Shown here one piece after another: positions 32,791-45,700 of a stretch of DNA of 64,000 nucleotides. The stretch lies in the NCBI RefSeq assembly GCF_024763615.1, contig NW_026604597.1, positions 1-64,000 of the forward strand. Reading direction: 5' to 3'. The DNA comes from Phlebotomus papatasi. Lineage: Eukaryota; Arthropoda; Insecta; Diptera; Psychodidae. A model generated the notes under the pieces. It was not told the DNA's origin. It saw nothing but the letters and a program-made list of their open reading frames with translations, and did not search any database. The stretch's first letter is position 1, and every line of letters begins with the position of its first letter. Made by a program: the position numbers and the translations under genes.

Positions 32791-33383
32791 GATTTTGATG
32801 ATTACTTCAACATAATTGTAGAGCACATTTGTCTCTACATTTCGTCCATACATCATTTTCCACTCAGACTACGCTATCACTCCGATTTTGCCGTTTAAGT
32901 GTGAAAAAAATGATTTTTCCCATAATAACGCTTTGAAATCACTCAGATGCCAATTTGACTGCCTCTACTCCACCAAGACACTTAAAATAGGGGTTTAAAT
33001 GGAAAGTCCCGCAAAATACAACAATTCTTTGATATAGTTGAAGTTCAACAAATGACTACTTGGGACACTCTGGATGAAAAAACGAGTTAAGAAACAAAAA
33101 ACCTCGCTTATCTTGGCTTCTGAGTAATCGATGAGATCATGTTCTATGGGAAAATTATAGAGAACATTCTGGTCTACATTTCACCCATATAACACTTTTC
33201 TGTCAGTTCATCCAAATCCTTGATATTTTGGTTTAAATACAAAATTTGTATAATTTCACGAATTTGATTCAAGATAACTGAATGGCGTCTCCCAACTTCA
33301 GTTCCAAATCGAATTTGCATGCACTCCGAGTTAGCTCACGTTAAGAATCTCACCTACATAAGCCGGTTAGGATTATCTGTCCC

Positions 33384-36300
33384 TTTTAAAATATTTAAAG
33401 TTGATTATCTCGAATAGTACGGGATAGAGGGGTCTCAAATTATGCATCCATTTAGAGCCCCCCTGAGGATAGATTTGTGCAAAATTTCAATTGAAAATAA
33501 GCAAAATTGAATGAGAATTTCATAAGTGTTTGAAAATCTTTAAAGTTGATTATCTCGAATAGTACGGGATAGAGGGGTCTCAAACTATGCACCCATTTAG
33601 AGCCCCCTGAGGCTAGATTTGTGCAAAATTTCAATTGAAAATAAGCAAAATTGAATGAGAATTTCATAAGTGTTTTATAATCTTTAAAGTTAATTATCTC
33701 GAATAGTATGGGATAGAGGGGTCTCAAATTATGCACCCATTTAGAGCCCCCCTGAGGCTAGATTTGTGCAAAATTTCAATTGAAAATAAGCAAAATTGAA
33801 TGAGAATTTCATAAGTGTTTGAAAATCTTTAAAGTTGATTATCTCGAATAGTAAGGGATAGAGGGGTCTCAAATTATGCACCCATTTAGAGCCCCCCTGA
33901 GGCTAGATTTGTGCAAAATTTCAAATGAAAATAAGCAAAATTGAATGAGAATTTCATAAGTGTTTTATAATCTTTAAAGTTAATTATCTCGAATAGTATG
34001 GGATAGAGGGGTCTCAAATTATGCACCCATTTAGAGCCCCCCTGAGGCTAGATTTGTGCAAAATTTCAATTGAAAATAAGCAAAATTGAATGAGAATTTC
34101 ATAAGTGTTTTAAAATCTTTAAAGTTAATTATCTCGAATAGTATGGGATAGAGGGGTCTCAAATTATGCACCCATTTAGAGCCCCCCTGAGGCTAGATTT
34201 GTGCAAAATTTCAATTGAAAATAAGCAAAATTGAATGAGAATTTCACAACTGTTTAAAAAACCTTTAGAGTTGATTATCTCGAATAGTACGGGATAGAGG
34301 GGTCTCAAACTATGCATCCATTTAGAGCCCCCATGAGGATAGATTTGTGCAAAATTTCAATTGAAAATAAGCAAAATTGAATGAGAATTTCATAAGTGTT
34401 TTAAAATCTTTAAAGTTGATTATCTCGAATAGTACGGGATAGAGGGGTCTCAAACTATGCATCCATTTAGAGCCCCCCTGAGGATAGATTTGTGCAAGAT
34501 TTTAATTGAAAATAAGCAAAATTGAATGAGAATTTTATAAGTGTTTGAAAATCTTTAAAGTTGATTATCTCGAATAGTACGGGATAGAGGGGTCTCAAAC
34601 TGTGCACCCATTCAGAGCCCCCCTGAGGATAGATTTGTGCTAAATTTCAATTGAAAATAAGCAAAATTGAATGAGAATTTCATAAGTGTTTAAAAATCTT
34701 TAAAGTTGATTATCTCGAATAGTACGGGATAGAGGGGTCTCAAACTGTGCACCCATTTAGAGCCCCCCTGAGGATAGATTTGTGCAAAATTTCAATTGAA
34801 AATAAACAAAATTGAATGAGAATTTCATAAATGTTTAAAAATCTTTAAAGTTAATTATCTCGAATAGTATGGGATAGAGGGGTCTCAAATTATGCACCCA
34901 TTTAGAGCCCCCCTGAGGATAGATTTGTGCAAAATTTCAATTGAAAATAAGCAAAATTGAATGAGAATTTCATAAGTATTTTAAAATCTTTAAAGTTGAT
35001 TATATCGAATAGTACGGGATAGAGGGGTCTCAAACTGTGCACCCATTTAGAGCCCCCCTGAGGATAGATTTGTGCAAAATTTCAATTGAAAATAAGCAAA
35101 ATTGAATGAGAATTTCATAAGTATTTTAAAATATTTGAAGTTGATTATCTCGAATAGTACGGGATAGAGGGGTCTCAAACTGTGCACCCATTTAGAGCCC
35201 CCCTGAGGATAGATTTGTGCAAAATTTCAATTGAAAATAAGCAAAATTGAATGAGAATTTCATAAGTATTTTAAAATATTTAAAGTTGATTATCTCGAAT
35301 AGTACGGGATAGAGGGGTCTCAAACTATGCACCTATTTAGAGCCCCCCTGAGGCTAGATTTGTGCAAAATTTCAATTGAAAATAAGCAAAATTGAATGAG
35401 AATTTCATAAGTGTTTGAAAATTTTTAAAGTTGATTATCTCGAATAGTACGGGATAGAGGGGTCTCAAACTGTGCACCCATTCAGAGCCCCCCTGAGGCT
35501 AGATTTGTGCAAAATTTCAATTAAAAATAAGCAAAATTGAATGAGAATTTCATAAGTATTTTAAAATATTTAAAGTTGATTATCTCGAATAGTAAGGGAT
35601 AGAGGGGTCTCAAATTATGCACCCATTTAGAGCCCCCCTGAGGCTAGATTTGTGCAAAATTTCAAATGAAAATAAGCAAAATTGAATGAGAATTTCATAA
35701 GTATTTGAAAATCTTTAAAGTTGATTATCTCGAATAGTACGGGATAGAGGGGTCTCAAACTATGCACCCATTTAGAGCCCCCATGAGGATAGATTTGTGC
35801 AAAATTTCAATTGAAAATAAGCAAAATTGAATGAGAATTTCATAAGTGTTTAAAAATCTTTAAAGTTGATTATCTCGAATAGTACGGGATAGAGGGGTCT
35901 CAAACTGTGCACCCATTTAGAGCCCCCCTGAGGATAGATTTGTGCAAAATTTCAATTGAAAATAAGCAAAATTGAATGAGAATTTCATAAGTGTTTGAAA
36001 ATCTTTAAAATTGATTATCTCGAATAGTACGGGATAGAGGGGTCTCAAACTGTGCACCCATTCAGAGCCCCCCTGAGGATAGATTTGTGCAAAATTTCAA
36101 TTGAAAATAAGCAAAATTGAATGAGAATTTCATAAGTGTTTAAAAATCTTTAAAGTTGATTATCTCGAATAGTACGGGATAGAGGGGTCTCAAACTGTGC
36201 ACCCATTTAGAGCCCCCCTGAGGATAGATTTGTGCAAAATTTCAATTGAAAATAAACAAAATTGAATGAGAATTTCATAAATGTTTAAAAATCTTTAAAG

Positions 36301-38460
36301 TTAATTATCTCGAATAGTATGGGATAGAGGGGTCTCAAATTATGCACCCATTTAGAGCCCCCCTGAGGCTAGATTTGTGCAAAATTTCAATTGAAAATAA
36401 GCAAAATTGAATGAGAATTTCATAAGTATTTTAAAATCTTTAAAGTTGATTATCTCGAATAGTACGGGATAGAGGGGTCTCAAACTGTGCACCCATTTAG
36501 AGCCCCCCTGAGGATAGATTTGTGCAAAATTTCAATTGAAAATAAGCAAAATTGAATGAGAATTTCATAAGTATTTTAAAATATTTGAAGTTGATTATCT
36601 CGAATAGTACGGGATAGAGGGGTCTCAAACTGTGCACCCATTTAGAGCCCCCCTGAGGATAGATTTGTGCAAAATTTCAATTGAAAATAAGCAAAATTGA
36701 ATGAGAATTTCATAAGTGTTTAAAAATCTTTAAAGTTAATTATCTCGAATAGTACGGGATAGAGGGGTCTCAAACTGTGCACCCATTTAGAGCCCCCCTG
36801 AGGATAGATTTGTGCAAAATTTCAATTGAAAATAAACAAAATTGAATGAGAATTTCATAAATGTTTAAAAATCTTTAAAGTTAATTATCTCGAATAGTAT
36901 GGGATAGAGGGGTCTCAAATTATGCACCCATTTAGAGCCCCCCTGAGGCTAGATTTGTGCAAAATTTCAATTGAAAATAAGCAAAATTGAATGAGAATTT
37001 CATAAGTATTTTAAAATCTTTAAAGTTGATTATCTCGAATAGTACGGGATAGAGGGGTCTCAAACTGTGCACCCATTTAGAGCCCCCCTGAGGATAGATT
37101 TGTGCAAAATTTCAATTGAAAATAAGCAAAATTGAATGAGAATTTCATAAGTATTTTAAAATATTTGAAGTTGATTATCTCGAATAGTACGGGATAGAGG
37201 GGTCTCAAACTGTGCACCCATTTAGAGCCCCCCTGAGGATAGATTTGTGCAAAATTTCAATTGAAAATAAGCAAAATTGAATGAGAATTTCATAAGTATT
37301 TTAAAATCTTTAAAGTTGATTATCTCGAATAGTACGGGATAGAGGGGTCTCAAACTATGCACCTATTTAGAGCCCCCCTGAGGCTAGATTTGTGCAAAAT
37401 TTCAATTGAAAATAAGCAAAATTGAATGAGAATTTCATAAGTGTTTGAAAATTTTTAAAGTTGATTATCTCGAATAGTACGGGATAGAGGGGTCTCAAAC
37501 TGTGCACCCATTCAGAGCCCCCCTGAGGCTAGATTTGTGCAAAATTTCAATTAAAAATAAGCAAAATTGAATGAGAATTTCATAAGTATTTTAAAATATT
37601 TAAAGTTGATTATCTCGAATAGTACGGGATAGAGGGGTCTCAAACTATGCATCCATTTAGAGCCAACCTGAGGATAGATTTGTGCAAAATTTCAATTGAA
37701 AATAAGCAAAATTGAATGAAAATTTCATAAGTGTTTGAAAATCTTTAAAGTTAATTATCTCGAATAGTATGGGATAGAGGGGTCTCAAATTATGCACCCA
37801 TTTAGAGCCCCCCTGAGGATAGATTTGTGCAAAATTTCAATTGAAAATAATCAAAATTGAATGAGAATTTCATAAGTATTTTAAAATCTTTAAAGTTGAT
37901 TATCTCGAATAGTACGGGATAGAGGGGTCTCAAACTGTGCACCCATTTAGAGCCCCCCTGAGGATAGATTTGTGCAAAATTTCAATTGAAAATAAGCAAA
38001 ATTGAATGAGAATTTCATAAGTATTTTAAAATATTTAAAGTTGATTATCTCGAATAGTACGGGATAGAGGGGTCTCAAACTGTGCACCCATTCAGAGCCC
38101 CCCTGTGGATAGATTTGTGCAAAATTTCAATTGAAAATAAGCAAAATTGAATGAGAATTTCATAAGTGTTTGAAAATCTTTAAAGTTGATTATCTCGAAT
38201 AGTACGGGATAGAGGGGTCTCAAACTATGCACCCATTTAGAGCCCCCCTGAGGCTAGATTTGTGCAAAATTTCAATTGAAAATAAGCAAAATTGAATGAG
38301 AATTTCATAAGTGTTTGAAAATCTTTAACGTTGATTATCTCGAATAGTACGGGATAGAGGGGTCTCAAACTGTGCACCCATTCAGAGCCCCCCTGAGGTT
38401 AGATTTGTGCAAAATTTCAATTAAAAATAAGCAAAATTGAATGAGAATTTCATAAGTATT
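33384..38460. repeat. 145-bp tandem satellite array, block 3
   Basis: About 35 monomers between element copies 1 and 2. They include a 144-bp monomer at about 33600 (five C's instead of six in the C-run) and a rare ttcacaactgtttaaaaaacc variant at 34243. No gene. Confidence 0.97.
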
Positions 38461-41400
38461 AGGTGAGATTCTTAACAATCTCACCTACTATAATCCTAAC
38501 AAAATTTCATGTCGTCCGATCGACCTCAAATTTGGCCAAAATGTGTTTCAGCACTTCCTGATTCCGAATATATATGTGGCTAAGTTACGTTCCCGGCCGG
38601 CCGGCCGGCCGGCCGCTCTTTGGAGCTTAATAGCTCCTAAACTAAAAAAGATATCGACTTGCGGTTTTCGGCAAAGGTTATATATCGGGTGAAAATTGCA
38701 ACTTGGTGCATAGACCCCCCACCCCCCACCCCTCCTTCCGCCATTTTGAAGACCCCCCTTTTTTTGTTTTCTCAATAGCTCCGCCCCTATGGCATCGAGC
38801 GGACTCAAATTTTAGTATGTTATAGCTGGGCCTTAGAGCTTTCCATCAATACCAAACTTAAGGTCCCCCGACCCCCCTGACCCGAGCTATAAGGGTCCAA
38901 AAAAAATGTCTTAAAATGGCCATAACTCCGGTTCTAATTGTCAGAATTTAAAATGTGAGGGCTTTTTGGAAAGCTCTCGTGAAATGCCACTTACCCTTCT
39001 AACATCGCAAGTTCATAAAACCACCGCTAGGGGCGCTTTTTTTAAAAAGAAAATTTTTAAATCTTAAAAGTTAAATAACTCAAAAATTCCATTGTGCATC
39101 GGGCTGAAAATTTAGTATGTTGTAGCCGTTGATTATACCTATCAAACAAAAAAAACCTTAAGTCGATCCATAACCCCTGACCCGAGCTATAAGGGGTCAA
39201 AGTTCGAACATTGACCGGCCTCTATCTCCGGTTCTAATTAACATAGCGACCTAAATTTTACCTTTTTGGTTTCGTCTCGATGAGCACTTTCAGATGGAAG
39301 TTCAAAAAGTCACCACAGGTGGCGCTGCGATAGCGTCAAAATTCATCGAAATTCAAAGTCACTTTTCTCAAAAACGGCATTGTGCAAGTTAATGAAATTT
39401 CAGTATGTTGTAGTCCAGTCTAGGACGTTTCCAAAATGGTGCGTATGCGCGCTGTGGTTTCAATAGAACCGGAGATATGAGGGGTCAAAGTTCACGAAAT
39501 TCAAAAAATCATATCTCCGGTTCTATGTGACCGATTTTGATGAATGAGGGCTTAAACGAAAGATCTCACCAAATGCTACAACTTTCTAGAATATTTGAAC
39601 TTCGTGGGACCAACACCAGGGGCGCCACAGTCAAGAAACTAATTTCAATATCACATAACCTCAATTATCTCGACTGTCGCTGAACCGATTTTGATGATTA
39701 CTTCAACATAATTGTAGAGCACATTTGTCTCTACATTTCGTCCATACATCATTTTCCACTCAGACTACGCTATCACTCCGATTTTGCCGTTTAAGTGTGA
39801 AAAAAATGATTTTTCCCATAATAACGCTTTGAAATCACTCAGATGCCAATTTGACTGCCTCTACTCCACCAAGACACTTAAAATAGGGGTTTAAATGGAA
39901 AGTCCCGCAAAATACAACAATTCTTTGATATAGTTGAAGTTCAACAAATGACTACTTGGGACACTCTGGATGAAAAAACGAGTTAAGAAACAAAAAACCT
40001 CGCTTATCTTGGCTTCTGAGTAATCGATGAGATCATGTTCTATGGGAAAATTATAGAGAACATTCTGGTCTACATTTCACCCATATAACACTTTTCTGTC
40101 AGTTCATCCAAATCCTTGATATTTTGGTTTAAATACAAAATTTGTATAATTTCACGAATTTGATTCAAGATAACTGAATGGCGTCTCCCAACTTCAGTTC
40201 CAAATCGAATTTGCATGCACTCCGAGTTAGCTCACGTTAAGAATCTCACCTACATAAGCCGGTTAGGATTATCTGTCCCTTTTAAAATATTTAAAGTTGA
40301 TTATCTCGAATAGTACGGGATAGAGGGGTCTCAAATTATGCATCCATTTAGAGCCCCCCTGAGGATAGATTTGTGCAAAATTTCAATTGAAAATAAGCAA
40401 AATTGAATGAGAATTTCATAAGTGTTTGAAAATCTTTAAAGTTGATTATCTCGAATAGTACGGGATAGAGGGGTCTCAAACTATGCACCCATTTAGAGCC
40501 CCCTGAGGCTAGATTTGTGCAAAATTTCAATTGAAAATAAGCAAAATTGAATGAGAATTTCATAAGTGTTTTATAATCTTTAAAGTTAATTATCTCGAAT
40601 AGTATGGGATAGAGGGGTCTCAAATTATGCACCCATTTAGAGCCCCCCTGAGGCTAGATTTGTGCAAAATTTCAATTGAAAATAAGCAAAATTGAATGAG
40701 AATTTCATAAGTGTTTGAAAATCTTTAAAGTTGATTATCTCGAATAGTAAGGGATAGAGGGGTCTCAAATTATGCACCCATTTAGAGCCCCCCTGAGGCT
40801 AGATTTGTGCAAAATTTCAAATGAAAATAAGCAAAATTGAATGAGAATTTCATAAGTGTTTTATAATCTTTAAAGTTAATTATCTCGAATAGTATGGGAT
40901 AGAGGGGTCTCAAATTATGCACCCATTTAGAGCCCCCCTGAGGCTAGATTTGTGCAAAATTTCAATTGAAAATAAGCAAAATTGAATGAGAATTTCATAA
41001 GTGTTTTAAAATCTTTAAAGTTAATTATCTCGAATAGTATGGGATAGAGGGGTCTCAAATTATGCACCCATTTAGAGCCCCCCTGAGGCTAGATTTGTGC
41101 AAAATTTCAATTGAAAATAAGCAAAATTGAATGAGAATTTCACAACTGTTTAAAAAACCTTTAGAGTTGATTATCTCGAATAGTACGGGATAGAGGGGTC
41201 TCAAACTATGCATCCATTTAGAGCCCCCATGAGGATAGATTTGTGCAAAATTTCAATTGAAAATAAGCAAAATTGAATGAGAATTTCATAAGTGTTTTAA
41301 AATCTTTAAAGTTGATTATCTCGAATAGTACGGGATAGAGGGGTCTCAAACTATGCATCCATTTAGAGCCCCCCTGAGGATAGATTTGTGCAAGATTTTA

Positions 41401-42743
41401 ATTGAAAATAAGCAAAATTGAATGAGAATTTTATAAGTGTTTGAAAATCTTTAAAGTTGATTATCTCGAATAGTACGGGATAGAGGGGTCTCAAACTGTG
41501 CACCCATTCAGAGCCCCCCTGAGGATAGATTTGTGCTAAATTTCAATTGAAAATAAGCAAAATTGAATGAGAATTTCATAAGTGTTTAAAAATCTTTAAA
41601 GTTGATTATCTCGAATAGTACGGGATAGAGGGGTCTCAAACTGTGCACCCATTTAGAGCCCCCCTGAGGATAGATTTGTGCAAAATTTCAATTGAAAATA
41701 AACAAAATTGAATGAGAATTTCATAAATGTTTAAAAATCTTTAAAGTTAATTATCTCGAATAGTATGGGATAGAGGGGTCTCAAATTATGCACCCATTTA
41801 GAGCCCCCCTGAGGATAGATTTGTGCAAAATTTCAATTGAAAATAAGCAAAATTGAATGAGAATTTCATAAGTATTTTAAAATCTTTAAAGTTGATTATC
41901 TCGAATAGTACGGGATAGAGGGGTCTCAAACTGTGCACCCATTTAGAGCCCCCCTGAGGATAGATTTGTGCAAAATTTCAATTGAAAATAAGCAAAATTG
42001 AATGAGAATTTCATAAGTATTTTAAAATATTTGAAGTTGATTATCTCGAATAGTACGGGATAGAGGGGTCTCAAACTGTGCACCCATTTAGAGCCCCCCT
42101 GAGGATAGATTTGTGCAAAATTTCAATTGAAAATAAGCAAAATTGAATGAGAATTTCATAAGTATTTTAAAATATTTAAAGTTGATTATCTCGAATAGTA
42201 CGGGATAGAGGGGTCTCAAACTATGCACCTATTTAGAGCCCCCCTGAGGCTAGATTTGTGCAAAATTTCAATTGAAAATAAGCAAAATTGAATGAGAATT
42301 TCATAAGTGTTTGAAAATTTTTAAAGTTGATTATCTCGAATAGTACGGGATAGAGGGGTCTCAAACTGTGCACCCATTCAGAGCCCCCCTGAGGCTAGAT
42401 TTGTGCAAAATTTCAATTAAAAATAAGCAAAATTGAATGAGAATTTCATAAGTATTTTAAAATATTTAAAGTTGATTATCTCGAATAGTAAGGGATAGAG
42501 GGGTCTCAAATTATGCACCCATTTAGAGCCCCCCTGAGGCTAGATTTGTGCAAAATTTCAAATGAAAATAAGCAAAATTGAATGAGAATTTCATAAGTAT
42601 TTGAAAATCTTTAAAGTTGATTATCTCGAATAGTACGGGATAGAGGGGTCTCAAACTATGCACCCATTTAGAGCCCCCATGAGGATAGATTTGTGCAAAA
42701 TTTCAATTGAAAATAAGCAAAATTGAATGAGAATTTCATAAGT
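35929..42743. repeat. tandem segmental duplication, unit B
   Basis: The downstream copy of unit A, at a constant offset of 6896 bp and carrying element copy 2. Its near identity over satellite and transposon shows the two were copied together, most simply by unequal exchange between misaligned arrays. Confidence 0.88.
38461..40279. mobile_element. 1819-bp non-coding transposable element, copy 2
   Basis: The same length and, as far as read, the same sequence as copy 1, with the same end hairpin, offset inverted repeats and the same position in the monomer linker. It is a duplicate within unit B rather than a separate insertion. Confidence 0.8.
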
Positions 42744-45700
42744 ATTTTAAAATCTTTAAAGTTAATTATCTCGAATAGTATGGGATAGAGGGGTCTCAAA
42801 CTATGCATACATTTAGAGCCCCCCTGAGGATAGATTTGTGCAAAATTTCAATTGAAAATAAGCAAAATTGAATGAGAATTTCATAAGTATTTTAAAATCT
42901 TTAAAGTTGATTATCTCGAATAGTACGGGATAGAGGGGTCTCAAACTGTGCACCCATTTAGAGCCCCCCTGAGGATAGATTTGTGCAAAATTTCAATTGA
43001 AAATAAGCAAAATTGAATGAGAATTTCATAAGTGTTTGAAAATCTTTAAAGTTGATTATCTCGAATAGTACGGGATAGAGGGGTCTCAAACTGTGCACCC
43101 ATTCAGAGCCCCCCTGAGGATAGATTTGTGCAAAATTTCAATTGAAAATAAGCAAAATTGAATGAGAATTTCATAAGTGTTTAAAAATCTTTAAAGTTGA
43201 TTATCTCGAATAGTACGGGATAGAGGGGTCTCAAACTGTGCACCCATTTAGAGCCCCCCTGAGGATAGATTTGTGCAAAATTTCAATTGAAAATAAACAA
43301 AATTGAATGAGAATTTCATAAATGTTTAAAAATCTTTAAAGTTAATTATCTCGAATAGTATGGGATAGAGGGGTCTCAAATTATGCACCCATTTAGAGCC
43401 CCCCTGAGGCTAGATTTGTGCAAAATTTCAATTGAAAATAAGCAAAATTGAATGAGAATTTTATAAGTGTTTGAAAATCTTTAAAGTTGATTATCTCGAA
43501 TAGTACGGGATAGAGGGGTCTCAAACTGTGCACCCATTTAGAGCCCCCCTGAGGATAGATTTGTGCAAAATTTCAATTGAAAATAAGCAAAATTGAATGA
43601 GAATTTCATAAGTGTTTGAAAATCTTTAAAGTTGATTATCTCGAATAGTACGGGATAGAGGGGTCTCAAACTGTGCACCCATTCAGAGCCCCCCTGAGGA
43701 TAGATTTGTGCAAAATTTCAATTGAAAATAAGCAAAATTGAATGAGAATTTCACAACTGTTTAAAAACCCTTTAGAGTTGATTATCTCGAATAGTACGGG
43801 ATAGAGGGGTCTCAAACTATGCATCCATTTAGAGCCCCCATGAGGATAGATTTGTGCAAAATTTCAATTGAAAATAAGCAAAATTGAATGAGAATTTCAT
43901 AAGTGTTTTAAAATCTTTAAAGTTGATTATCTCGAATAGTACGGGATAGAGGGGTCTCAAACTATGCATCCATTTAGAGCCCCCCTGAGGATAGATTTGT
44001 GCAAGATTTTAATTGAAAATAAGCAAAATTGAATGAGAATTTTATAAGTGTTTGAAAATCTTTAAAGTTGATTATCTCGAATAGTACGGGATAGAGGGGT
44101 CTCAAACTGTGCACACATTCAGAGCCCCCCTGAGGATAGATTTGTGCAAAATTTCAATTGAAAATAAGCAAAATTGAATGAGAATTTCATAAATGTTTAA
44201 AAATCTTTAAAGTTAATTATCTCGAATAGTCTCAAATTATGCACCCATTTAGAGCCCCCCTTAGGCTAGATTTGTGCAAAATTTCAATTGAAAATAAGCA
44301 AAATTGAATGAGAATTTCATAAGTATTTTAAAATCTTTAAAGTTGATTATCTCGAATAGTACGGGATAGAGGGTTCTCAAACTATGCATCCATTTGGAGC
44401 CAACCTGAGGCTAGATTTGTGCAAAATTTCAATTGAAAATAAGCCAAATTAAATGAGAATTTCATAAGTGTTTGAAAATCTTTAAAGTTGATTATCTCGA
44501 ATAGTACGGGATAGCGGGGTCTCAAACTATGCACCCATTTAGAGCCAACCTGAGGCTAGATTTGTGCAAAATTTCAATTGAAAATAAGCAAAATTGAATG
44601 AGAATTTCATAAGTGTTTGAAAATCTTTAAAGTTGATTATCTCGAATAGTACGGGATAGAGGGGACTCAAACTATGCATCCATTTAGAGCCCCAATGAGG
44701 ATAGATTTGTGCAAAATTTCAATTGAAAATAAGCAAAATTGAATGAGAATTTCATAAGTGTTTGAAAATCTTTAAAGTTGATTATCTCGAATAGTACGGG
44801 ATAGAGGGGTCTCAAACTGTGCACCCATTCAGAGCCCCCCTGAGGATAGATTTGTGCAAAATTTCAATTGAAAATAAGCAAAATTGAATGAGAATTTCAT
44901 AAGTATTTTAAAATCTTTAAAGTTGATTATCTCGAATAGTACAGGATAGAGGGGTCTCAAACTATGCACCCATTTAGAGCCCCCATGAGGATAGATTTGT
45001 GCAAAATTTCAATTGAAAATAAGCAAAATTGAATGAGAATTTCATAAGTATTTTAAAATCTTTAAAGTTAATTATCTCGAATAGTATGGGATAGAGGGGT
45101 CTCAAACTATGCATACATTTAGAGCCCCCCTGAGGATAGATTTGTGCAAAATTTCAATTGAAAATAAGCAAAATTGAATGAGAATTTCATAAGTATTTTA
45201 AAATCTTTAAAGTTGATTATCTCGAATAGTACGGGATAGAGGGGTCTCAAACTGTGCACCCATTTAGAGCCCCCCTGAGGATAGATTTGTGCAAAATTTC
45301 AATTGAAAATAAGCAAAATTGAATGAGAATTTCATAAGTGTTTGAAAATCTTTAAAGTTGATTATCTCGAATAGTACGGGATAGAGGGGTCTCAAACTGT
45401 GCACCCATTCAGAGCCCCCCTGAGGATAGATTTGTGCAAAATTTCAATTGAAAATAAGCAAAATTGAATGAGAATTTCATAAGTGTTTAAAAATCTTTAA
45501 AGTTGATTATCTCGAATAGTACGGGATAGAGGGGTCTCAAACTGTGCACCCATTTAGAGCCCCCCTGAGGATAGATTTGTGCAAAATTTCAATTGAAAAT
45601 AAACAAAATTGAATGAGAATTTCATAAATGTTTAAAAATCTTTAAAGTTAATTATCTCGAATAGTATGGGATAGAGGGGTCTCAAATTATGCACCCATTT

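Larger units (their letters stand above)
31565..33383. mobile_element. 1819-bp non-coding transposable element, copy 1
   Basis: A non-satellite insert bounded left by gtatt and right by ttttaaaatattt of the monomer linker; joined together these rebuild gtattttaaaatattt with a TT duplication or overlap. The left end begins with a perfect 10-bp hairpin (31565-31574 with 31581-31590). Two inverted repeats are offset between the ends: aggtgagattcttaac at 31565-31580 pairs with 33340-33355, and ataatcctaac at 31594-31604 pairs with 33366-33376. Because the order is not nested, this is not a simple terminal inverted repeat. No credible protein is encoded, so it is non-autonomous. Offset subterminal inverted repeats, an end hairpin, T-T insertion and internal tandem modules resemble Helentron-type rolling-circle derivatives. 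A foldback/MITE-type DNA element is the alternative. Confidence 0.75.
29033..35847. repeat. tandem segmental duplication, unit A (satellite plus 1819-bp element)
   Basis: This stretch reappears 6896 bp downstream with near identity across satellite and transposon alike. The period equals 1819 bp of element plus 35 monomers. Checked markers all give 6896: atatttgaag at 29691/36587, ctttaaaattgatt at 29111/36007, cacaactg at 34245/41141 and the element starts 31565/38461. The only difference noticed is tatatcg in A (near 35003) for tatctcg in B. Identity breaks at 29032 on the left and 35848 on the right. Confidence 0.88.

Noticed and set aside
31565..33383. Classic cut-and-paste transposon with symmetric terminal inverted repeats
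   Set aside because: The inverted repeats are offset (0 and 28 bp from the ends for one pair, 29 and 7 bp for the other) and no clear target duplication longer than TT is seen.
33452..33736. Open frames of 94 codons at 6852, 33452, 40348, 56801 and 62601
   Set aside because: Each spans a 144-bp monomer with one C missing from the C-run, which happens to keep two monomers in frame. This is a by-product of a one-base deletion, not a gene.
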